Source: JBMNQH01 sp050944035
GTDB taxonomy: Bacteria; Bacillota; Clostridia; Oscillospirales; Oscillospiraceae
DNA length: 64,000 nt
Reading direction: 5' to 3'
NCBI GenBank assembly: GCA_050944035.1
Contig: JBMNQH010000010.1
Coordinates: 25,562-89,561, forward strand
The notes beneath the pieces are model-generated. The model did no database searches. It saw nothing but the letters and a program-made list of their open reading frames with translations, and was not told where the DNA came from. The position numbers and the translations under genes were made by a program. This document shows, piece after piece, positions 33,367-42,072 of this stretch (position 1 is its first letter; every line of letters starts with the position of its first letter).

Positions 33367-33956
33367 CTGGAATTGTTACGGATATCCTGCCGAATCTGGC
33401 AGTCATTGATTGCAACGGCGTGGGATACGCACTCGCTGCAACAACCACAACGCTCTCTCATCTCCGGGTTGGAGAGAAAGCAAAGCTGTATACCTATTCT
33501 TATATTCGCGAGGATTGTTTTGAACTCTTTGGATTTTACAGTCTGATGGAAAAACGGTGCTTCGAACTTTTGATCGGCATCTCCGGCGTTGGCCCAAAAG
33601 CAGCGCTGTCGATGCTCTCCGTCGGCACACCGGAATCCTTTGCCTCCGCCATCATCAACGGAGACGAAAAGGCTTTGACCGTTGCGCAGGGAATCGGAAA
33701 ACGAACAGCACAGCGCGTCATTTTGGAGCTGAAGGACAAGATTGCAAAGGAATCCTCCGGGATGGAGCTTCCAGGTCTTACAGTTCCACAACCCGGCGCT
33801 GTATCCGACGGTGGAAAACTTTCAGATGCCGCTTCCGCATTGACTGTTCTTGGATACAGCAGCACGGAAATCAATACAGCACTCCGCGGAATTGACGTGG
33901 AGACGCTTTCTCTTGAGGAAATCATCCGTCTTTCCCTCAAGAACATGTTAAAATAG
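33351..33956 (+). CDS. ruvA: Holliday junction DNA helicase subunit RuvA
   Basis: Tetrameric junction-binding protein that targets RuvB. 201 residues: N-terminal OB fold (FYHIAGIVTDILPNLAVIDCN, Gly-rich turn), two HhH motifs (LIGISGVGPKAALSML, AQGIGKRTAQRVILELKDK), and a C-terminal three-helix domain that contacts RuvB (DAASALTVLGYSSTEI). GTG start at 33351 inside ruvC. Confidence 0.96.
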   Translation: MFYHIAGIVTDILPNLAVIDCNGVGYALAATTTTLSHLRVGEKAKLYTYSYIREDCFELFGFYSLMEKRCFELLIGISGVGPKAALSMLSVGTPESFASAIINGDEKALTVAQGIGKRTAQRVILELKDKIAKESSGMELPGLTVPQPGAVSDGGKLSDAASALTVLGYSSTEINTALRGIDVETLSLEEIIRLSLKNMLK

Positions 33957-33969
33957 GGGAGGTGTCCGC

Positions 33970-35013
33970 GTGAGCATCAATTATTCTGCAGAAGAACCAA
34001 TGGAAGAACTTGTGACTTCGGCGACCATTCTGCCGGAGGACAAAGCAGAGTTTTCGCTGCGTCCCCGCATGATCTCAGAATACATTGGACAGAAAAAGGC
34101 GAAAGAAAATCTGGAAGTTTTTATCAAAGCGGCAAAAATGCGAAATGAGCCGCTTGATCACGTTCTGCTCCATGGTCCTCCGGGACTGGGTAAAACCACG
34201 CTGGCCGCAGTCATTGCCAATGAGATGGGGGTCAATATGCGCATCACCTCCGGTCCGACCATTGAAAAGGCCGGGGATCTTGCCGCACTGCTAACCAATT
34301 TACAGGAAAATGATATCCTGTTCGTGGATGAAATCCATCGTCTGAACCGGGCGGTGGAGGAGATTCTTTATCCAGCGATGGAAGACTATGCAATTGACAT
34401 TATCATCGGGAAGGGTCCGTCTGCCAACTCCATCCGTCTGGATTTGCCGCGCTTTACCCTGATCGGCGCGACAACCCGGTCCGGTCAGCTGACTGCACCA
34501 CTGCGCGACCGCTTTGGCGTCAACCTCCGTCTGGAGTTGTATACGGCAGAGGAACTGCAACAGATTGTAGCGCGCAGTGCCGGTATTCTGGGTATTGAAA
34601 TTGAAACGGAAGGCGCCGCGGAAATCGCATCACGCTCCCGTGGAACACCGCGAATCGCCAACCGCATGCTGCGTCGTGTCCGCGATTTCGCCCAGGTCTG
34701 TGCCGGCGGCGTGATTACACGCGAGGTTGCCGACAGAGCACTGACACAGTTGGAAGTCGATAAGCTGGGACTGGATTCTCTGGATCGCACCATGTTGCGC
34801 AGCATCATTGAGTTCTATGGCGGTGGTCCGGTCGGTCTGGAAACTCTGGCGGCCACAATCAATGAGGAAGCAATCACCCTGGAAGATGTCTACGAGCCCT
34901 ACTTGTTACAGCAAGGATTTTTGACCCGCACACCACGCGGACGGTGTGTAACTAGGCGTGCTTATGAACATCTTGGAATGGAACAAATCGGGCAACAGGA
35001 GTTGTCTCTCTAA
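33970..35013 (+). CDS. ruvB: Holliday junction branch-migration ATPase RuvB
   Basis: Hexameric AAA+ motor of branch migration. 347 residues: RPRMISEYIGQ, Walker A GPPGLGKT at 69-76, Walker B DEIH at 120-123, sensor I GATTRSGQL, arginine finger RDRFG, and C-terminal winged helix (FLTRTPRGRCVTRRAYEHL). GTG start with GGAGGT upstream, 13 bases after ruvA. Confidence 0.96.
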   Translation: MSINYSAEEPMEELVTSATILPEDKAEFSLRPRMISEYIGQKKAKENLEVFIKAAKMRNEPLDHVLLHGPPGLGKTTLAAVIANEMGVNMRITSGPTIEKAGDLAALLTNLQENDILFVDEIHRLNRAVEEILYPAMEDYAIDIIIGKGPSANSIRLDLPRFTLIGATTRSGQLTAPLRDRFGVNLRLELYTAEELQQIVARSAGILGIEIETEGAAEIASRSRGTPRIANRMLRRVRDFAQVCAGGVITREVADRALTQLEVDKLGLDSLDRTMLRSIIEFYGGGPVGLETLAATINEEAITLEDVYEPYLLQQGFLTRTPRGRCVTRRAYEHLGMEQIGQQELSL

Positions 35014-35081
35014 CCAATCGTATAAAGATCACATATTAATATATTACAAATCAGAATATAACATATTGGAGGCATAGCAAA

Positions 35082-36452
35082 GTGGGTAGATATTTTGGTA
35101 CAGACGGTATCCGTGGAGTCGTCAATGGTACAGATGCCGGACATCGTTTGGATGCAGACATCGCATTTAAAGTTGGTCAGGCAGCGGCTATGGTACTCGC
35201 AGAGGGCAAAACGGAAAAACCTGTTTTTACAATTGGCAAAGACACAAGAATCTCTGGTGACATGCTGGAAGCGGCGTTAATCGCCGGCCTTTGCTCTGCG
35301 GGAGCTGACGTTATGGTACTTGGCGTTGTCCCAACGCCGGCTGTTGCCTATATCACAGTGGATGCCAGGGCAGATGCCGGTATTGTGATCTCCGCCTCTC
35401 ATAATCCCTACGAACACAACGGGATCAAGATTTTCAATGGTCAGGGATTTAAGCTTTCTGATGCGCTAGAGGAAAAGATCGAATATTATATCGACCATCC
35501 GGAGAAATTGACAGAAAAAACACACAGCGATCTCGGCCGTGTTATCCACCGCGGACAGGAATATTTGGATCGCTATATTGAGCATATTGTAGAGGCCGCT
35601 GATACCATCCAACCCATGAAGGTGCTGATTGACTGTGCAAACGGCGCCGCTTCGCGTACGGCAAATCAGATTTTCAGTCGCTTCCCCCTAGATCTTGAGA
35701 TCATCAAAGACCATCCGGATGGAATCAATATCAACGACGGCTGCGGTTCCACCCACATTGATCTGCTTGGTCGCATGGTACAGGCTGGCGGATATGATAT
35801 GGGTATTGCCTTCGACGGTGATGCGGATCGCTGTCTTGCGGTGGATGAAACCGGTAGAGAGGTTGACGGCGACAAAATTATGGCGATCTGCGGTACAACA
35901 ATGAAGAGCCAGGGCAAACTTAACGGCAATGCAATCGTCGCAACCGTGATGTCCAACATGGGCTTCCATGATTATACCAAGGCCAACGGTATGCAATTGG
36001 TCTGCACTTCTGTGGGAGACCGCAATGTACTGGAAAAAATGCTGGAATGTAATTACAGCATTGGCGGAGAACAGTCCGGTCACCTTATCTTCCTAGAACA
36101 CGCCACTACTGGTGACGGTCAGCTGGCCGCTGTAAAATTTCTCAGTATTGTTTCTTCCAGTGGAAGAAAGTTGTCAGAACTGGTTTCTGAAATTCCGGAA
36201 TACCCGCAGATTCTGAATAATGTCTCGATTGCTGGTGGCAATGCGGTAAAGCAGGCAATTATGCAGAACCCTGTGTTGCAGGATTCTATTGCCGCAGAGG
36301 AAACAGCATTGCAGGGAAAGGGACGCATTTTGATTCGTCCTTCCGGAACAGAGGCCTTGATCCGTGTTATGGTGGAAGCACAGCAATCAGATGCCGCAAA
36401 AGCATGTGCGGAGCGTCTAACAGCTTGTATTGAACAATTGGCAAAGTCCTAG
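35082..36452 (+). CDS. glmM: Phosphoglucosamine mutase
   Basis: Interconverts glucosamine-6- and -1-phosphate, the step after GlmS on the way to UDP-GlcNAc. 456 residues of the alpha-D-phosphohexomutase family: GRYFGTDGIRGVVN, catalytic serine loop VISASHNPYEHNG (phospho-Ser about residue 106), metal loop DGDADRC, sugar-binding GGEQSGH, and the C-terminal phosphate loop RPSGTEALIRVM. GTG start with GGAGG upstream. Confidence 0.96.
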   Translation: MGRYFGTDGIRGVVNGTDAGHRLDADIAFKVGQAAAMVLAEGKTEKPVFTIGKDTRISGDMLEAALIAGLCSAGADVMVLGVVPTPAVAYITVDARADAGIVISASHNPYEHNGIKIFNGQGFKLSDALEEKIEYYIDHPEKLTEKTHSDLGRVIHRGQEYLDRYIEHIVEAADTIQPMKVLIDCANGAASRTANQIFSRFPLDLEIIKDHPDGININDGCGSTHIDLLGRMVQAGGYDMGIAFDGDADRCLAVDETGREVDGDKIMAICGTTMKSQGKLNGNAIVATVMSNMGFHDYTKANGMQLVCTSVGDRNVLEKMLECNYSIGGEQSGHLIFLEHATTGDGQLAAVKFLSIVSSSGRKLSELVSEIPEYPQILNNVSIAGGNAVKQAIMQNPVLQDSIAAEETALQGKGRILIRPSGTEALIRVMVEAQQSDAAKACAERLTACIEQLAKS

Positions 36453-36521
36453 ATTTCCTTCTGATATTCGTTCTTTTGCACGAATAAAAAAGATTACAGA
36501 CCACATAATTTCATAATACTA

Positions 36522-36550
36522 TTGACTTTGGGTGGTTAGAATACTATAAT
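36522..36550 (+). promoter_or_regulatory. Strong sigma-A promoter of sigH, giving a near-leaderless mRNA
   Basis: TTGACT, 17-base spacer, TATAAT ending at 36550. Transcription should start near 36557, only about 5 bases before the ATG at 36562, so the AAGG that resembles an SD (36553-36556) would lie outside the transcript. Confidence 0.8.
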
Positions 36551-36561
36551 GCAAGGTGAAT

Positions 36562-37182
36562 ATGACAGACTATACTGAATTCAGTGACGAGATTCTGCAG
36601 CCGATGGCTGCATCCGGTGATGCCGATGCTGAAGAACAGTTAATCGTGCGTTACAGAAGATTGGTTATTGCCTGTGCAAGAGGATATTTTCTAATTGGCG
36701 GTGACCGGGAGGACCTCATCCAAGAGGGTATGATGGGGCTTCTTTCCGCTATCCGAACTTATAATTTTAATAAGCAGGCAAGTTTCTGCACTTACGCAGA
36801 GCTGTGCATCACAAGACGGATGATTACAGCGGTTCATTCCGCCTCCAGAAAAAAGCACACGCCTCTCAATGAGGGCGTTTCACTGGATGACATCCTCTCT
36901 GATGAATTATTCATCAATGAATCGGGTTTTACTGAGGCGTTCCGGCGTATCCCTGAGGAGCAGGTTTTGGCCAGAGAGAGCGCGGACGAGATGATTCACA
37001 CCTATACACGGTGTTTGTCAAAATTGGAAAGTGAAGTTTGTAAATTGTTTTTACAAGGGCTTTCCTATGGAGAAATTGCGGCCAAAACCGGTCGTTCTCC
37101 CAAATCCATTGACAATGCCGTACAGCGCATCAGACGCAAGCTGGCGCGATACCCTAACCTTGGCGATAGCAGCGAAAGCTGA
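36562..37182 (+). CDS. sigH: RNA polymerase sigma-H factor (Spo0H family)
   Basis: Sigma-70 family member of about 206 residues, clearly resembling B. subtilis SigH: YRRLVIACARGYFLIGGDRED and LIQEGMMGL (region 2.1-2.2), SFCTYAELCITRRMITAVHS (region 2.3-2.4), and C-terminal region 4 GLSYGEIAAKTGRSPKSIDNAVQRIRRKL. In Bacilli it activates early sporulation genes; here the same role is likely, since spoIVA and cwlD are present. GTG at 36556 is an alternative start, but ATG 36562 fits the promoter better. Confidence 0.9.
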   Translation: MTDYTEFSDEILQPMAASGDADAEEQLIVRYRRLVIACARGYFLIGGDREDLIQEGMMGLLSAIRTYNFNKQASFCTYAELCITRRMITAVHSASRKKHTPLNEGVSLDDILSDELFINESGFTEAFRRIPEEQVLARESADEMIHTYTRCLSKLESEVCKLFLQGLSYGEIAAKTGRSPKSIDNAVQRIRRKLARYPNLGDSSES

Positions 37183-37237
37183 ACGCATATAATACACACC
37201 CGAGCGGGTAACTTTTTTCAAAAAGAGAGGATTAGAC

Positions 37238-37513
37238 ATGTACGAAGATAAGACTTTAGTATGCAAAGAATGTGGAGCAGAATTCGTGTTTTCCGCTGGT
37301 GAGCAGGAATTTTATGCAGAGCGCGGATTCCAGAATGAGCCCCAGCGTTGCAAGGCCTGCCGCGACGCCCGCAAGAACAACGCACGCGGTCCCCGCGAGT
37401 TCTTTACCGCTACCTGTGCTGCATGCGGCGGAGAGGCAAGAGTTCCCTTCGAGCCCAAGTCTGACAGACCGGTATATTGCAGTGACTGCTTTGCCAAGAT
37501 GAAGGCTGAGTAA
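37238..37513 (+). CDS. Small zinc-ribbon protein
   Basis: 91 residues with four CxxC knuckles (CKECG, CKACR, CAACG, CSDC), enough for two zinc ribbons; the middle RDARKNNARGPREFF segment is basic. Of the type annotated as probable zinc-binding protein in Clostridia; role unknown, perhaps nucleic-acid binding. SD AGAGAGG. It lies between sigH and a strong terminator. Confidence 0.8.
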   Translation: MYEDKTLVCKECGAEFVFSAGEQEFYAERGFQNEPQRCKACRDARKNNARGPREFFTATCAACGGEARVPFEPKSDRPVYCSDCFAKMKAE

Positions 37514-37540
37514 ATAAATCAGAATATTTCTTGATTTCAA

Positions 37541-37575
37541 AAAACAGACAGGGCATTTTACTCTGTCTGTTTTTT
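37541..37575 (+). terminator. Intrinsic terminator after the zinc-ribbon gene
   Basis: 11-bp stem AAAACAGACAG (37541-37551) with CTGTCTGTTTT (37563-37573), followed by T. Confidence 0.85.
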
Positions 37576-37615
37576 CTTTGCTCTTTTGAAATTCCGTGAG
37601 AAATTGAAAAAGGGA

Positions 37616-37644
37616 TTGAAATTTTTATATGGAGTGGTTATAAT
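37616..37644 (+). promoter_or_regulatory. Promoter of the DUF1858 gene
   Basis: TTGAAA, 17-base spacer, TATAAT, followed by a leader of about 27 nt with TTGGAGG. Confidence 0.83.
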
Positions 37645-37677
37645 AACACAAGACAAAAAAATTGGAGGTACAACAAT

Positions 37678-37881
37678 ATGTTCCAGGTTACCAAAGAAAC
37701 CATTATTGCTGATATTATGATGAATGCTCCCCAGACCATGCCTTTGTTCCAGGAAATCGGCATGCATTGCATGGGCTGTGCAATGTCCAGCGGTGAAAAT
37801 GTAGAACAGGCTTGTGCTGTTCACGGCGTTGATCCCGACCTGTTCGTTACCAAACTGAACGCTTTCATCGCAACGCTCTAA
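37678..37881 (+). CDS. DUF1858 redox-disulfide domain protein
   Basis: 67 residues forming a single DUF1858 domain: KETIIADIMMNAPQTMPLFQ, then the MHCMGCAMSSGENVEQAC motif whose CxxC is thought to be redox-active; the family is linked to hybrid-cluster and other redox proteins. Own promoter and terminator make it a single-gene unit. Confidence 0.88.
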   Translation: MFQVTKETIIADIMMNAPQTMPLFQEIGMHCMGCAMSSGENVEQACAVHGVDPDLFVTKLNAFIATL

Positions 37882-37914
37882 GTTTGCAGTAATTGCCGGA
37901 CTTCCCGGCTGACG

Positions 37915-37949
37915 AAGAGCCGCCGGAACGCTTTGCTCCGGCGGCTCTT
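37915..37949 (+). terminator. Hairpin after the DUF1858 gene
   Basis: 13-bp perfect stem AAGAGCCGCCGGA/TCCGGCGGCTCTT with a 9-base loop; the following T tract is weak (GCATTGT), so some readthrough into trmK is likely. Confidence 0.65.
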
Positions 37950-37971
37950 GCATTGTAAAAGGATCAATATT

Positions 37972-38682
37972 ATGGAAAAAATTCATCTGTCGGCGCGGAT
38001 GGCGGCCGTAGCCAGTTTTGTACCAAAAGGGGCGCATCTCGCCGACGTTGGCACCGATCACGGCTATGTTCCGCTCTGGTTATTGCAGGAGGGACGGATT
38101 TCCACAGCAATTGCCTCAGACCTTCGAGAAGGACCATTGCAGCGCGCCGTCGCTTCCGCAAAGGCCGCTGGGCTTTCTGACCGCGTGGAATTTCTCCTGT
38201 GTGACGGACTGTCTCCGACTTGGGAAGGCCGTTGTGACACTGTAATTATCGCCGGAATGGGAGGCGAGACCATTGTAGAAATTTTGCAGCGTGCCCCTTG
38301 GACGAAACAGGATGTTTTGCTGATCCTGCAACCGCAATCCAAGCTGGAAGTTCTACATACCTGGTTGCATCAAAACGACTATACTATTTCCCATGCTCGT
38401 CTGGTGAAGGATGCCGGACGAATTTACAGCATTTATGCCGTCAGAGGCGGAGCAAGCCGTGCACCGTTTACACCCGGAGAACCCTATGTCAATCGCATTT
38501 TGTTGGAACAGCGGGATCTTTTGCTTCCAGATTACCTGGACAGTTTCATTCAAAAGTTTCGCCGTTCCATCGCTGGATTATCGCAGGCTCAAGAGCCGAA
38601 TTTACAGACACTGGCACAGCAGCAGGCAATTTTAGAGGATCTGGAGTCTATGAGAAAGGAAACCGATACATGGCAACGGTAA
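37972..38682 (+). CDS. trmK: tRNA (adenine(22)-N1)-methyltransferase
   Basis: SAM-dependent methylation of A22 in bacterial tRNAs. About 236 residues: start MEKIHLSARMAAVASFVP, SAM motif I LADVGTDHGYVPLWLL, ASDLREGPL, and IIAGMGGETIVEIL, all typical of the TrmK/YqfN family. ATG 37972 is chosen because the longer frame begins in the preceding hairpin. Overlaps nif3 by 13 bases, a conserved gene pair in Firmicutes. Confidence 0.93.
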   Translation: MEKIHLSARMAAVASFVPKGAHLADVGTDHGYVPLWLLQEGRISTAIASDLREGPLQRAVASAKAAGLSDRVEFLLCDGLSPTWEGRCDTVIIAGMGGETIVEILQRAPWTKQDVLLILQPQSKLEVLHTWLHQNDYTISHARLVKDAGRIYSIYAVRGGASRAPFTPGEPYVNRILLEQRDLLLPDYLDSFIQKFRRSIAGLSQAQEPNLQTLAQQQAILEDLESMRKETDTWQR

Positions 38683-39461
38683 ATGAACTTCGAACATACT
38701 TTGAAACCCGTGTTCCAACTGCACTTAAGATGGACTTTGACAATGTCGGGCTTTTGGTCGGAACCTGTGATACGACAGTTCACCGTACTCTGGTCACATT
38801 GGATATTACTGATGATGTCATTGAAGAGGCGATTCAGGGGAAGGTAGATTTAATCGTATCCCACCATCCGCTGTTTTTTGATCTCAAATTTGTCCGGGAT
38901 GATGACGATACCGGACGGAAGATTATTCGTTTGTTACAGCACGGGATATCCGCAATCTGTCTCCATACCAATCTGGACGCAGTAGAAGGCGGTGTCAATG
39001 ATGCACTGATGCAGGCGCTCGGCGCAAAAGTAACAGGTCTGCTCTCTGTGGATGGAACAACTCCAGACGGAAAACCTTACGGCATCAGCCGTGTGGGAGA
39101 ACTGGACGCAGAATGTGCGCTGGATGCTTTTCTATTCAAAGTGAAAAGTGCTTTGCAGGCCAACGGCCTCCGCTATCACGACGGCGGACGGGCTGTAAAA
39201 AAACTGGCAGTCTGCGGCGGAAGCGGCGGGGGAGACCTTCCCACTGTCATTGCGGCTGGTTGCGATACCTTTGTCACAGCAGATATCAAATACCATCAAT
39301 TTCTCATGGCAAAGGAACACCATATCAATCTGATCGACGCCGATCACTACGCCACAGAACAGGTCGTCGTTCCAGTACTGGCTTCGTTGCTGCAAAAGCA
39401 GTTTCCGGAGATCGACACGAAACTTTCAGCAACGCATAAACAAACAGCGCAATTTTATTGA
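38670..39461 (+). CDS. Nif3-like dinuclear metal-centre protein
   Basis: 263 residues of the NIF3/YqfO family: MATVNELRTYFETRVPTALK, NVGLLVG, DLIVSHHPLFF metal-binding His pair, HTNLDAVEGGVND, and C-terminal GGSGGGDLPTVIAAGCDTFVT, DADHYATE. A conserved metal-binding fold, suggested to act as a GTP cyclohydrolase I type 2-like enzyme, but the true role is unsettled. Start chosen at ATG 38670 inside the end of trmK; the longer upstream frame is a shadow of trmK. Confidence 0.92.
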   Translation: MATVNELRTYFETRVPTALKMDFDNVGLLVGTCDTTVHRTLVTLDITDDVIEEAIQGKVDLIVSHHPLFFDLKFVRDDDDTGRKIIRLLQHGISAICLHTNLDAVEGGVNDALMQALGAKVTGLLSVDGTTPDGKPYGISRVGELDAECALDAFLFKVKSALQANGLRYHDGGRAVKKLAVCGGSGGGDLPTVIAAGCDTFVTADIKYHQFLMAKEHHINLIDADHYATEQVVVPVLASLLQKQFPEIDTKLSATHKQTAQFY

Positions 39462-39473
39462 TCGGAGGAGCGT

Positions 39474-39986
39474 ATGGAAGAAACAAAAGTCTATGAAAAT
39501 CGTTTTAACATGACAGAGGTTGATCTGAGAGAAATTTTCTTAAAAATTGTCTGGAAGTCTGCCATTCCGAGGGTCATTGTTGGCCTTGGTGTTATTTCTG
39601 TTCTGATGAATATCGTCTGTATCATTCTGAAAATCGGCGGAAGCTGGAAAGCGACGGCCGTTGGCCTACTGGTCATTGCCTTTGTTATTATACGCAATCT
39701 GATTCAATCCAGACGACTGGCAAGCGCTGTGTTTCAGCAGCATCGCACATCGAAAATCAGCTATCCCGTCGTTTCCACAATCGGCACGGAAATCACGCTG
39801 ACAGAGGGCTATCCCGGCTATCCAGCCAAAATTCCCCTGAATACCATCCGCAAACTTTATGAGACCAAATATTTCTACATCGTAATTACAAAATCTTCTC
39901 ATATGATCTTTTGGAAAAAAGATGGATTTGTAGATGCAAGCTACAAAGAATTCTATAAATTTTTACGTCCTCAAATCCGCCTGTAA
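39474..39986 (+). CDS. YcxB-like membrane protein
   Basis: 170 residues: cytoplasmic start, two predicted membrane helices (about 30-52 and 58-76: AIPRVIVGLGVISVLMNIV, ATAVGLLVIAFVIIRN), then a C-terminal YcxB-like domain (IPLNTIRKLYETKYFYIVIT, MIFWKKDGF). Role unknown. SD GGAGGAG; 12 bases after nif3, so probably in the trmK-nif3 transcript. Confidence 0.75.
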   Translation: MEETKVYENRFNMTEVDLREIFLKIVWKSAIPRVIVGLGVISVLMNIVCIILKIGGSWKATAVGLLVIAFVIIRNLIQSRRLASAVFQQHRTSKISYPVVSTIGTEITLTEGYPGYPAKIPLNTIRKLYETKYFYIVITKSSHMIFWKKDGFVDASYKEFYKFLRPQIRL

Positions 39987-40002
39987 ATCCACCCCATACA
40001 AC

Positions 40003-40038
40003 CACGCCGTAAGTTCTCCTACGGCGTGATCTTTTTTC
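40003..40038 (+). terminator. Intrinsic terminator
   Basis: Stem CACGCCGTA (40003-40011) with TACGGCGTG (40020-40028), then TTTTTT. Ends the trmK-nif3-ycxB-like unit. Confidence 0.85.
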
Positions 40039-40079
40039 TTCTCAGATAGAGAAGGACTCTACCATCTCGGCAAAAAAGA

Positions 40080-40088
40080 TGCTATAAT
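40080..40088 (+). promoter_or_regulatory. Extended -10 promoter of the aldo/keto reductase operon
   Basis: TGCTATAAT (TGn extension plus perfect TATAAT) about 30 bases before the start; no good -35 at normal spacing. Confidence 0.6.
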
Positions 40089-40118
40089 GATTGTAATTTC
40101 ACGGAAAGGATGATTCTC

Positions 40119-41252
40119 ATGTCTGATCTTACACAGTATTTTGAAAATAAAAAACTCGGATTTGGTCTCATGCGTCTGCCGCAGGTTCCGGACAAGCGGA
40201 AAGTAGACCTCGATATGCTGATCAAAATGGTCGATGCCTATATGGCCAATGGATTTCGTTATTTTGACACTGCTTACTCCTACCATTTCGGCAAGTCTGA
40301 AACTATGATTGCCAAAGCTCTGGTCGAACGATATCCTCGCGATGCATTTTGTCTGGCAGATAAGCTGCCTACCTGGATGGTGCGCAGCAGTGAAGATTAT
40401 GAAACGCTGTTTTCCGTACAGTGCAAGCGTTGTGCTGTCGATTTCTTTGATTTCTATCTTCTGCATAACATTGATGCAGAGATTTATAAAATGCTGGAGG
40501 AAACCGGCGGCTTCCAGTTCCTGCAACAGCTCAAGGCCGAAGGAAAAGCCCGCTTTATCGGCTTCTCCTATCACGACAAAGCTCCCTTGTTGGATACCAT
40601 TTTAACAGCTCATCCAGAAGTAGAATTTGTCCAGATCCAGCTGAACTACTTTGACTGGGAAAGCAGCTTGATTCAATCCCGCGCCTGTCTGGAGGTCTGT
40701 AACAAGCACAATGTTCCGGTCATCGTCATGGAGCCGGTTCACGGCGGCGGTCTGGCCAATAACTTGCCGGTGGAAGCAAAGACGTTGTTCCATGCGCTGG
40801 ATGCAGAGGCAAGTCCCGCTTCCTTTGCCATGCGCTTTGCCGGTTCCCAAAAAGGCGTCATGATGGTGCTCAGTGGAATGAGCGACATGGCACAGTTGGA
40901 AGACAACATGCAGACGATGGGGAACTTTCGCCCATTCACCGATGAGGAGTATAAGACTGTTGCGAAGATCACCGCACTGCTCAACGGTCTTGGCACCATT
41001 GCCTGCACCGGCTGCGGTTATTGCCTGGAGGACTGTCCAAAGGAAATCCTGATTCCCAACCTGTTTGCAATCTACAATCAAAAACGGATGTTCGGTGAAG
41101 TCAATTTCCCCGGCATGCACTACGAGATCAATACGCAGAGTCGCGGCAGTGCCACGGACTGTATCGGCTGCGGCAATTGCGAATCGCACTGTCCGCAGCA
41201 CCTCGCCGTTCGCGAATACCTGAAAACTGTTGGCAGCACGTTTGGGTACTGA
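40119..41252 (+). CDS. Aldo/keto reductase with C-terminal 2x[4Fe-4S] ferredoxin domain
   Basis: 377 residues. The N-terminal TIM barrel has the AKR tetrad region: FRYFDTAYSYHFGKSE (Asp, Tyr), LADKLP (Lys) and FYLLHNID (His). The C-terminal ~95 residues have CTGCGYCLEDCPKEI and CIGCGNCESHCPQHL, two ferredoxin-type cluster motifs. This subfamily is common in anaerobes and presumably links ferredoxin or flavin electrons to carbonyl reduction; substrate unknown. ATG 40119 has AAAGGA 8 bases upstream; ATG 40110 abuts the SD and is unlikely. Confidence 0.92.
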   Translation: MSDLTQYFENKKLGFGLMRLPQVPDKRKVDLDMLIKMVDAYMANGFRYFDTAYSYHFGKSETMIAKALVERYPRDAFCLADKLPTWMVRSSEDYETLFSVQCKRCAVDFFDFYLLHNIDAEIYKMLEETGGFQFLQQLKAEGKARFIGFSYHDKAPLLDTILTAHPEVEFVQIQLNYFDWESSLIQSRACLEVCNKHNVPVIVMEPVHGGGLANNLPVEAKTLFHALDAEASPASFAMRFAGSQKGVMMVLSGMSDMAQLEDNMQTMGNFRPFTDEEYKTVAKITALLNGLGTIACTGCGYCLEDCPKEILIPNLFAIYNQKRMFGEVNFPGMHYEINTQSRGSATDCIGCGNCESHCPQHLAVREYLKTVGSTFGY

Positions 41253-41253
41253 T

Positions 41254-42027
41254 ATGCTGGAACAAGTCATTTCCATTGTCCGGGCAGCAGGGGAAAAGAT
41301 GCTGTCCTTCCGCGCTCCAAAGGTGTTCACCAAGGAGGGGCACGCCAAATTTGTGACCGAATGCGATCTGGCTGTACAGACATTTTTGTTTACGCATCTC
41401 CACCCGCTTCTGCCGGAAGCCGTTTTTTTCGCGGAAGAGCAGGAGAATCAGCCCATGACGGATGCGCTCACCTGGGTCATTGATCCCATTGACGGCACCA
41501 CCAATCTGATCCACAACCGCGCCTGTTCCGCCATCTCGGTCGCTCTGCTGAAAAACAAACGTCCCATATTGGCAGTGGTTGCTTTGCCATATGTAAAGCG
41601 TATCTACACAGCGGAGCAGGGAAGTGGTGCCTTCTGTAATGGGGAACCCATCTCTGTGGGGCATCGCCCACTCCGGGAGGCTATTGTCTCTTTTGGCACC
41701 AGTCCGTATTATACGGAACTTGCTGACCGGTCACTTGCGCTGGCAAAAACCTTCCTGCGCTGTACGGCGGATATCCGCAGAACAGGATCGGCAGCTGTGG
41801 ATCTCTGCGATATGGCATCCGGCAACTGCGACATTTTCTTCGAGCTGCGGCTGTCCCCTTGGGATTTTGCAGCTGGCGCACTGCTGATTCAAGAAGCCGG
41901 CGGATTCATTTGTGGGTTGAATGATGACGGAACGCCAGTCCCGTTGTCATTCGACCGGCCTTCCGGTTTGCTCGCCTGTGCACCGGAGCATTGGAGCTTT
42001 GTTGAACAGTTGATAACAGCAGAATAA
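41254..42027 (+). CDS. Inositol monophosphatase family protein
   Basis: 257 residues of the Mg-dependent, Li-sensitive phosphatase family: DPIDGTTNLIHN with the metal-binding Asp residues near 80, EEQEN upstream metal Glu, and C-terminal LSPWDFAAGALLIQEAGG. May act on inositol phosphate, a related sugar phosphate or PAP; not decidable. Starts one base after the aldo/keto reductase stop, so co-translated. Confidence 0.9.
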   Translation: MLEQVISIVRAAGEKMLSFRAPKVFTKEGHAKFVTECDLAVQTFLFTHLHPLLPEAVFFAEEQENQPMTDALTWVIDPIDGTTNLIHNRACSAISVALLKNKRPILAVVALPYVKRIYTAEQGSGAFCNGEPISVGHRPLREAIVSFGTSPYYTELADRSLALAKTFLRCTADIRRTGSAAVDLCDMASGNCDIFFELRLSPWDFAAGALLIQEAGGFICGLNDDGTPVPLSFDRPSGLLACAPEHWSFVEQLITAE

Positions 42028-42033
42028 GAAAAC

Positions 42034-42069
42034 AAATGCCATGGGCAACCTTGCTTACCCATGGCATTT
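42034..42069. terminator. Bidirectional terminator
   Basis: 12-bp stem AAATGCCATGGG (42034-42045) with CCCATGGCATTT (42058-42069), between convergent genes. Confidence 0.85.
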
Positions 42070-42072
42070 ACA

